Of a stretch of DNA of 11,654 nucleotides, positions 7,306 to 11,654 are shown one piece after another. Location of the stretch: the NCBI GenBank assembly GCA_900554395.1, contig USHB01000022.1, forward strand, positions 1 to 11,654, written 5' to 3'. The position numbers and the translations under genes were made by a program. Source of the DNA: an uncultured Phascolarctobacterium sp. (GTDB lineage: Bacteria; Bacillota; Negativicutes; Acidaminococcales; Acidaminococcaceae). The notes under the pieces were generated by a model, which saw nothing but the letters and a program-made list of their open reading frames with translations, was not told the origin of the DNA and ran no database searches. Positions within the stretch are counted from its first letter, which is position 1. Each line of letters begins with the position of its first letter.

Positions 7306-8162
7306 TATTTTGCCTCCTGTTTGCCTTTCAATTCTTCGGCATGCGAAAATTCTTTTACTTCTACATGTACGCCTGCTTCGGCAAAGGTTTCCATTTCCTT
7401 ATAGGCTTTAATGCCTGCGTTCAAAAGGCTTAACGCCAGCACGGCACCTTCGCCGCGGCAAACTTTTACATCTAACCTTAACGGCGCGGCAAGGCCGATA
7501 GCCTTTAACAAATCTTCCATTGCCGGTTCTGCCGATACATGCCCTGCCAAAAGATAGCCTTTAACAGCAGCGTTGTATTTTACTGCCGCCAGTGCAGCCA
7601 GACAGGTTGCAGCGCCATCCAACATTACAGGCACTTTTAAAGCTGCCGCCTGCAAAATGCCGCCTGCCATAGCTGCAATAGTTTTGCTGTCAAGCTGCTG
7701 TAAAAATTCATAGCCGTTTTCAGCGATTTTATCAATAGTGTATGCAGGAACTTTTTCATCTCCACAGCCAAAAACCAGTACCTGCTGTCCGCCGTTTGCA
7801 CCGACAGCTTCTTTAACCAAGAGCGCGCCTTCAAGCAATGCTTCTTCAATATTTTCTGCCGTTATCAAAAGGGTTTGCGTATTTATTTGGGAATTTTCCG
7901 CAAGTACGCAGACTGTTTTGCCGCCCTGCATATATTCAGCTGCTATTGCCGGTTCATCAGTCCATACCAGCAAGGTTTTATGCGGATAGTTCACATCATT
8001 TTTATCGGCGCTGCCGTAAATTGCAGCATAGCGTGTGGTCATTTCTTCCAGTTTGGCAAGCGAGCCAACCGGTTTAATTAAATTGTCAAAACGCTCCTGC
8101 GCCTTGGCAACCAGTGTTTTATCAAGAGGCTGAACCGTGCCAGCCAGAACATCTATTTCCAT
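7305..8162 (-). CDS. Degenerate CobT paralogue, candidate ArsB-like partner subunit
   Basis: A 285-residue member of the CobT (nicotinate-nucleotide:base phosphoribosyltransferase) family. It keeps the N-terminal loop KPVGSLAKLE (30-39) and the block VMLDGAATCLAALAA (179-193) to GHVSAEPAMEDLL (207-219). Other motifs are lost. The GDHG motif is replaced by TDEP (68-71), the GIGNT region reads FGCGDEK (131-137), and about 45 and 37 residues are missing around them compared with the operon's CobT, including the GRGTGIND segment. Aligned without gaps, the catalytic Glu of GEGTGA falls on Arg236; a two-residue gap would instead retain Glu238. It is unlikely to be an active CobT alone. The ribosome site AAAGGA is nine bases before the ATG, 24 bases after cobS. 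Sporomusa ovata ArsAB, a heterodimer of two CobT homologues that activates phenol and p-cresol, is the closest known precedent. A regulatory or stabilising role is also possible. Confidence 0.8.
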   Translation of the reverse strand: MEIDVLAGTVQPLDKTLVAKAQERFDNLIKPVGSLAKLEEMTTRYAAIYGSADKNDVNYPHKTLLVWTDEPAIAAEYMQGGKTVCVLAENSQINTQTLLITAENIEEALLEGALLVKEAVGANGGQQVLVFGCGDEKVPAYTIDKIAENGYEFLQQLDSKTIAAMAGGILQAAALKVPVMLDGAATCLAALAAVKYNAAVKGYLLAGHVSAEPAMEDLLKAIGLAAPLRLDVKVCRGEGAVLALSLLNAGIKAYKEMETFAEAGVHVEVKEFSHAEELKGKQEAK

Positions 8163-8186
8163 TTTGCACCATCCTTTTTATATTAA

Positions 8187-8945
8187 TCAGCACGCAGCAA
8201 GCAAAAGTACGCGCGCTAAAATTATCAGCGTTATCAAATACAGCACATTGCCGCATTCCGTCAACGCGCCGTAAGTATCGCCCGTTAATCCGCCAAGCTG
8301 GCTTTGTAAAAATTTGGCAATGCCAAATACCAGCACAAAAGTTACAGCCATCACCGCAAGGTAAGCCATGCCGCATACCGCCGTTATGGCAATGCCAAGT
8401 GCCAGGGCTATAACAGTGTATATAGGTTTGGCATACATGGTAAACATGTGCCCGATACCGGTTTTGCGCGCATACGGAAAGTTGACGATGAAAATTACCA
8501 TAAAGGTACGCGTTGCCACACTCATAGCTATCAACGCCGCCGTAAGTTCCGCCGGGTTAATGGCAAGGTATGCCGATACTTTCAGCAAAATAAGCACGAT
8601 AACCGCTAAAACTGCGTTAGAACCTACATGGCTGTCCTTCATAATTTCCAGCATCCGCTCGCGGCTGCGTGCCGAAAATACGCCGTCAGACGTATCCATA
8701 AAACCGTCGTACATCAACCCGCCGGTAATAATTATCTCGGCAAGGATAAGCAGTGCCGCGCGCATAAAATCGGGTACGGCAAGCCATACCAGCCCATAGT
8801 TAACTGCACCTAAAAACACGCCGATAACAAGCCCTATCAGCGGAAAATACGGTACACTGCGCGAAAAATCTTCGTCGCGCCAATCAGTGCGGTGACTGAA
8901 ACGGATGCGCGTTAAAAATTCCAGGCAGGTTATAAAATCACGCAT
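8187..8945 (-). CDS. cobS: Adenosylcobinamide-GDP ribazoletransferase (cobalamin synthase)
   Basis: An integral membrane enzyme of 252 residues that joins adenosylcobinamide-GDP to an alpha-riboside (phosphate) to give the cobamide. Signatures, numbered from this start: FPLIG (34-38), the metal-binding DGFMDTSDG (80-88), IMKDSHVG (101-108), and QLGGLTGDTYGAL near the C-terminus. Several hydrophobic segments fit the family's multi-spanning topology. I chose ATG 8945 rather than the in-frame GTG at 8954: it gives the usual MRDF-type N-terminus, has AGGTGA just upstream, and forms a tight ATGCGTGA overlap with the cobT stop, suggesting translational coupling. It lies between the two CobT-family genes. 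Confidence 0.95.
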   Translation of the reverse strand: MRDFITCLEFLTRIRFSHRTDWRDEDFSRSVPYFPLIGLVIGVFLGAVNYGLVWLAVPDFMRAALLILAEIIITGGLMYDGFMDTSDGVFSARSRERMLEIMKDSHVGSNAVLAVIVLILLKVSAYLAINPAELTAALIAMSVATRTFMVIFIVNFPYARKTGIGHMFTMYAKPIYTVIALALGIAITAVCGMAYLAVMAVTFVLVFGIAKFLQSQLGGLTGDTYGALTECGNVLYLITLIILARVLLLAAC

Positions 8946-9966
8946 TATGTTCACCTGCGGTTAATTTTTTATATAAATCCAGCGCCGATTGCAGAATAAC
9001 TATTGCCAAAGATGCACCGGTGCCTTCGCCAAGGCGCATGCCTGCATCCACGATAGGCTGAAGGTTTAAAATTTCCAGCATTTTGGCATGTGATATTTCT
9101 GCCGATAAATGCGAGCAGAACATATAATCTGCGCAGGCAGGTTCAATGCCGTAAGCCAAAAGCGCCGCTGCCGTTGCGTTTACGCCGTCCACCATGGTCG
9201 GCACGCGGCGGCGCGCACCTGCAATAATCATACCGGCAAGCCCGGCGTGGTCGTAACCGCCAACCTTGCACAAAATATCCATTGCATTGCCAAGTTTCGG
9301 CTTATTAACATCCAATCCATCGGCAACTACTTTACGTTTTACTACCATGCGTTCATCGTTAATGCCGGTGCCGCGCCCAACAGTCAGCTCCGGTGCAAGC
9401 CCGGTAAACGCAGATACGATAGCGGCGGTTGAAGTTGTATTGCCAATGCCCATCTCTGCCGTTACCAGCATGTTATAGCCTTTATCAATACATTCATCGG
9501 CAACTTTCATGCCGCGCTGCAATGCTTCTTCTGCCTGCTCAAGTGTCATGGCAGGGCCTTTAGTAAAATCTTCCGTACCCCAGGCAACCTTTTCATTGCG
9601 CACTTTCGGCAAATGGCTTAAATCAAAAGTTGTGCCCATATCCACAACAAAAACATCTGCACCGGCATGGCGCGCCATTACGTTAGCACCTGCCGTGCCG
9701 CGCATATAGCCGTTAATCATCTGCATGGTTACTTCCTGCGGGTAGGCGCTTACACCGTATTTGGCAATACCGTGGTCGCCGCACATTAAAAGCATGGCGC
9801 TTTTTATTTTGCCTTCAAAATCAGCCGTTCCGCTGATTGCCGCATATTTTTCAACCATTTTTTCTATTTTGCCAAGCTGCTCCGGCACTTCATCCAAACA
9901 CAGCCATTTTTGGCGTACAATTTCTGCCGCATCTTTATTAAGGGGCGGCACAGTAATTTTCTGCAT
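8938..9966 (-). CDS. cobT: Nicotinate-nucleotide:base phosphoribosyltransferase (CobT / ArsA-like)
   Basis: Makes alpha-ribotide of the cobamide lower ligand from nicotinate mononucleotide and a free base. The 342-residue protein has most CobT hallmarks: CGDHGIAKYGVSAYPQEVT (62-80), EMGIGNTTS (171-179), GRGTGIND (197-204), VGGYDHAGLAG (235-245), MVDGVNATAAALL (258-270), SHLSAE (285-290) and RLGEGTGA with the catalytic base Glu314. One hallmark is missing: the N-terminal KPxGSLGxLE loop reads EVPEQLGKIE (26-35). That loop is intact in the second CobT-family protein two genes downstream, so the two may form one composite enzyme. The ATG overlaps the cobU stop by one base (TGATG), and the ribosome site GAGGAGG is formed by the Glu codons at the end of cobU. 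The accepted base (benzimidazole, purine or phenolic) is not readable from sequence. Confidence 0.93.
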   Translation of the reverse strand: MQKITVPPLNKDAAEIVRQKWLCLDEVPEQLGKIEKMVEKYAAISGTADFEGKIKSAMLLMCGDHGIAKYGVSAYPQEVTMQMINGYMRGTAGANVMARHAGADVFVVDMGTTFDLSHLPKVRNEKVAWGTEDFTKGPAMTLEQAEEALQRGMKVADECIDKGYNMLVTAEMGIGNTTSTAAIVSAFTGLAPELTVGRGTGINDERMVVKRKVVADGLDVNKPKLGNAMDILCKVGGYDHAGLAGMIIAGARRRVPTMVDGVNATAAALLAYGIEPACADYMFCSHLSAEISHAKMLEILNLQPIVDAGMRLGEGTGASLAIVILQSALDLYKKLTAGEHNA

Positions 9967-10544
9967 CAGTTTTCCTCCTCAAACTTAAAAGCCAGTTTCT
10001 TCATATCCACTGCCTGCCCGGCAACGCAGTAAAACACGCTGTCTGCCGCTTCTGCAACCTGCTGGTTTACCCAGCCTGCAATATCGCGGTATTCACGCGC
10101 CATAGCATTTTCCGGCACAATGCCTGCGCCGCCTTCGTTAGTTACAAACACAACCGTTTTGCCGCTTTGGCGTGCAACAGCAAGCAATTTGCCAATTTCT
10201 GCTTTTACAGCCTGTGCTTTTTGTTCAGTTGTGCCTCCCGGCGCATTTTTGCCATACAATAAATTGCTCATATAAAGCGTGAGGCAGTCAAACAAAACCG
10301 TATCTGCCTGCTGCGCAGCTTCTTTCATCACTTCATGAGCGTTGTAGGGGGCTTCAAAATTTATCCAGCGCGTCTGGGGGCGGCGCGCCTGATGTAAACG
10401 TACTCGTTCTGCCATCTCGTCATCTAAAATCTCGGCGGTAGCAATGTAGGCGCACCTGGCGCCATAATGCAGCACATATTTTTCGGCAAATTCACTTTTG
10501 CCGCTGCGCGCACCGCCCGTTACCAAAACAAGTTTACCCGGCAT
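9966..10544 (-). CDS. cobU: Adenosylcobinamide kinase / adenosylcobinamide-phosphate guanylyltransferase
   Basis: Bifunctional enzyme that phosphorylates adenosylcobinamide and transfers GMP to give adenosylcobinamide-GDP, the substrate of CobS. The protein of 192 residues starts MPGKLVLVTGGARSGKS, with the P-loop GGARSGKS directly at the N-terminus as usual. Also visible are VRLHQARRP (the segment with the guanylylated histidine of CobU), FDCLTLYMSNLL, and TNEGGAGIVPENAMAREYRD. The start is ATG 10544 with AAGGAG seven bases upstream. An in-frame TTG at 10586 would place 14 extra residues across a terminator hairpin and is rejected. It is the first gene of the riboswitch-controlled operon; its last codons hold the ribosome site of cobT. 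Confidence 0.95.
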   Translation of the reverse strand: MPGKLVLVTGGARSGKSEFAEKYVLHYGARCAYIATAEILDDEMAERVRLHQARRPQTRWINFEAPYNAHEVMKEAAQQADTVLFDCLTLYMSNLLYGKNAPGGTTEQKAQAVKAEIGKLLAVARQSGKTVVFVTNEGGAGIVPENAMAREYRDIAGWVNQQVAEAADSVFYCVAGQAVDMKKLAFKFEEEN

Positions 10545-10566
10545 CTTAAAACTCCTTTCTATAAAC

Positions 10567-10594
10567 AAAAAATCCCCTTTATGCAAAGAGGATT
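10567..10594 (-). terminator. Riboswitch expression-platform terminator before cobU
   Basis: On the minus strand AAUCCUCUUU and AAAGGGGAUU form a 10-bp stem (one U-G wobble) around the loop GCAU, followed by UUUUUUG. It lies between the cobalamin riboswitch and the cobU ribosome site, 22 bases before the ATG. It therefore fits transcription attenuation rather than ribosome-site sequestration. Confidence 0.88.
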
Positions 10595-10649
10595 ACACTT
10601 TTACCAATATGCAAGCACCCACCTATCCCCCGTAGGCAATAGCACTCGT
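10595..10649 (-). promoter_or_regulatory. Linker between riboswitch aptamer and terminator, candidate antiterminator
   Basis: The linker can fold as CUAUUGCC, UACG loop, GGGGAUAG (one mismatch). Alternatively its GGGGGAU (10631-10625) can pair with AUCCUCU (10593-10587), the 5' arm of the terminator, using two G-U pairs. The two states exclude each other, as expected of a ligand-controlled switch. This is my pairing by eye, not a computed fold. Confidence 0.45.
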
Positions 10650-10811
10650 AACAGGCAGGTCTCCTGGCTCAGGTTCATCGCCGCGCTGCGCCTTCCCAAA
10701 GCATCGCTTCAGTGACATCTTGCAGACGGCTCGCCATTACAGTAGCGGGACTGCGCCGGATTCGCACCGGCTTCCCTATTAAGCTCGCGGGGTTAACCGC
10801 ATCACCTGTTG
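10650..10811 (-). ncRNA. Cobalamin (adenosylcobalamin-type) riboswitch aptamer
   Basis: The minus-strand leader before cobU contains the conserved B12 box AGCCAGGAGACCUGCC (within 10669-10651), the GGGAAGCCGGUGCGAAUCCGGC hairpin region, and the CAGUCCCGCUACUGU core. A closing P1 helix pairs AACAGG (10810-10805) with CCUGUU (10655-10650). Together with the downstream terminator it should shut off the operon when cobamide is plentiful. With the linker and terminator, it accounts for the whole 328-base gap between the transaldolase gene and cobU. Confidence 0.95.
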
Positions 10812-10825
10812 ATTTTTTCCGATAA

Positions 10826-10831
10826 ATTATA
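10826..10831 (-). promoter_or_regulatory. Probable -10 element of the cob operon
   Basis: TATAAT on the minus strand (10831-10826) lies just before the riboswitch, so the transcript would start near 10819, about eight bases before the P1 helix. No convincing -35 is visible in the AT-rich stretch upstream. It sits downstream of the transaldolase terminator, making the cob operon an independent unit. Confidence 0.5.
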
Positions 10832-10865
10832 TTCTATGCGTTTTTAAAAATTCCTGCCGGAGCAG

Positions 10866-10898
10866 ATAAAAAATTAGCGGCAGCATTGGCGCCGCCGC
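10866..10898 (-). terminator. Terminator overlapping the 3' end of the transaldolase gene
   Basis: Minus strand GCGGCGGC pairs with GCUGCCGC (8 bp, one G-U) around GCCAAU, followed by UAAUUUUUUAUC. The whole stem is inside the coding region and the U-run begins at the stop codon. Confidence 0.85.
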
Positions 10899-11530
10899 GT
10901 GATATTATTTTCAAGGAACTGTGCCAGACCTTTATCTGTTAAAGGATGCAGCAGCATTTCTTTTAATACTTTGGTAGGAATGGTAGCAATATCGGCACCT
11001 GCCAGCATTACTTTTTCTACATGTTCCATATTGCGGACGCTGGCTGCGATAATCTGCGTATCAAGGTTATATTGACGGAAAACTTTAACCATTTTTTCCA
11101 CCAGTTCTACGCCGTTTTCGCCAATATCATCCAAGCGGCCGATAAACGGGCTGACATAAGTTGCACCGGCGCGTGCTGCCAAAAGTGCCTGCTGCAAACT
11201 AAACACCAAAGTTACGTTGGTTTTAATGCCTTCTTTGCTTAAAATTTTAACGGCTTTCAGTCCTTCGGCAATGCAGGGAATTTTAATAACAACTTTATCA
11301 GAAATTTTCATCAGTTTACGCGCTTCGGCAACCATGCCTTCGCAATCAGTGCTGATAACTTCTGCACTTACAGGGCCGTCAACCAATGCACAAATTTCGG
11401 GAATAACCTCAGCCTGGGTTCTGCCGCTTTTGGCAATCAGGCTCGGATTGGTGGTCACGCCATATACAACGCCCAGCGCTGCCATTTCTGCAATTTCCGC
11501 AACATTAGCGGTATCCATAAAAATCTTCAC
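10874..11530 (-). CDS. tal: Transaldolase, TalC/FSA-type
   Basis: A 218-residue TIM-barrel transaldolase of the small TalC/fructose-6-phosphate aldolase-like group. It transfers a dihydroxyacetone unit between sedoheptulose 7-phosphate and glyceraldehyde 3-phosphate in the non-oxidative pentose phosphate pathway. Motifs: [10 protein letters not shown] (4-13), [11 protein letters not shown] (24-34), Schiff-base Lys83 in VVIKIPC, and [20 protein letters not shown] at 55-58 has Glu57 where E. coli FSA has Gln59, which favours transaldolase over fructose-6-phosphate aldolase activity. Translation begins at GTG (11530) with AGAGG eight bases upstream; the protein then starts MKIFMDT as usual for the family. 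The last eight codons (TRRRQCCR) form a terminator stem and look like an atypical tail. It stands alone, divergent from the gene at the right edge across a 43-base gap in which I see no clear promoter. Confidence 0.94.
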   Translation of the reverse strand: MKIFMDTANVAEIAEMAALGVVYGVTTNPSLIAKSGRTQAEVIPEICALVDGPVSAEVISTDCEGMVAEARKLMKISDKVVIKIPCIAEGLKAVKILSKEGIKTNVTLVFSLQQALLAARAGATYVSPFIGRLDDIGENGVELVEKMVKVFRQYNLDTQIIAASVRNMEHVEKVMLAGADIATIPTKVLKEMLLHPLTDKGLAQFLENNITRRRQCCR

Positions 11531-11573
11531 AACTCATACCTCTTTCATATTTAAAATAAAAGGAGTGTTGAAT

Positions 11574-11654
11574 ATGGATACGAAAGCCTTAATCAATCAT
11601 CTGACAGAGGATATCATTAAACTGTATGACATCAAAATCCCTATCAAAGATATA
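11574..11654 (+). CDS. Unidentified protein, N-terminal fragment
   Basis: The only plus-strand gene: 27 codons beginning MDTKALINHLTEDIIKLYDI and continuing KIPIKDI up to the window edge. The ATG has a strong AAAGGAG eight bases upstream. The helix followed by 'Y-x-I-x-I-P-I' is vaguely like the start of ImmA/IrrE-type or other small regulatory proteins, but 27 residues are too few to name a family. It is divergent from the transaldolase gene. Confidence 0.65.
   Translation, partial: MDTKALINHLTEDIIKLYDIKIPIKDI

Noticed and set aside
8946..8954. GTG start of cobS at 8954
   Set aside because: ATG 8945 gives the usual MRDF-type N-terminus, forms a compact overlap with the cobT stop, and has its ribosome site at the correct distance.
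10545..10586. Longer cobU from an in-frame TTG at 10586
   Set aside because: It would run through the terminator stem and U-run, and the ATG at 10544 has an ideal AAGGAG and puts the P-loop at the usual position.
1..11654. tRNA genes, CRISPR arrays, insertion sequences or prophage genes
   Set aside because: No cloverleaf, repeat-spacer array, transposase motif or terminal inverted repeats were found; gaps between genes are short and explained.

Overview
The window reads as a chromosomal segment of a mid-GC Firmicute, most likely a Negativicutes anaerobe of the Phascolarctobacterium/Acidaminococcus type. The support is indirect: a single-chain clostridial-type PurL, strong AGGAGG ribosome sites, a cobalamin-riboswitch cob operon, and a pair of CobT paralogues like those known from Sporomusa and Veillonella. 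There is no rRNA or other phylogenetic marker, so the taxon is an inference. All genes are on the minus strand except a truncated one at the far right edge. Nothing looks mobile, phage-derived or CRISPR-like.

Left part (1-6200, read right to left): an extended -10 promoter near 6104-6133 drives a three-gene operon. It encodes a DUF2156/COG4866 protein, an Eis-like GNAT acetyltransferase and the 1256-residue FGAM synthase PurL, and ends at an intrinsic terminator (146-184). Just beyond it, a separate promoter serves the start of a CrcB/FluC fluoride channel gene that is cut by the left edge. The DUF2156 gene has no ATG, GTG or TTG at the position its ribosome site and family N-terminus point to. 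It appears to start at an ATT codon.

Middle (6165-6696): a monocistronic 96-residue double zinc-ribbon protein with its own terminator, a near-consensus sigma-70 promoter overlapped by a perfect 9-bp inverted repeat, and a leader of about 120 nt.

Right part (6697-10831): a B12-controlled operon, cobU-cobT-cobS-(CobT paralogue)-cobC, for the late nucleotide-loop assembly steps of cobamide synthesis. A cobalamin riboswitch with an intrinsic terminator precedes cobU. CobU makes adenosylcobinamide-GDP, the CobT family activates the lower-ligand base, CobS joins the two and CobC removes the 5' phosphate. The two CobT-family proteins have lost complementary sets of signature motifs. This suggests an ArsAB-like heterodimer and possibly a non-benzimidazole (phenolic) lower ligand; this is the most interesting point in the window.

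Far right (10866-11654): a GTG-initiated TalC/FSA-family transaldolase whose last codons form its own terminator hairpin, and, divergently, the first 27 codons of an unidentified plus-strand gene.
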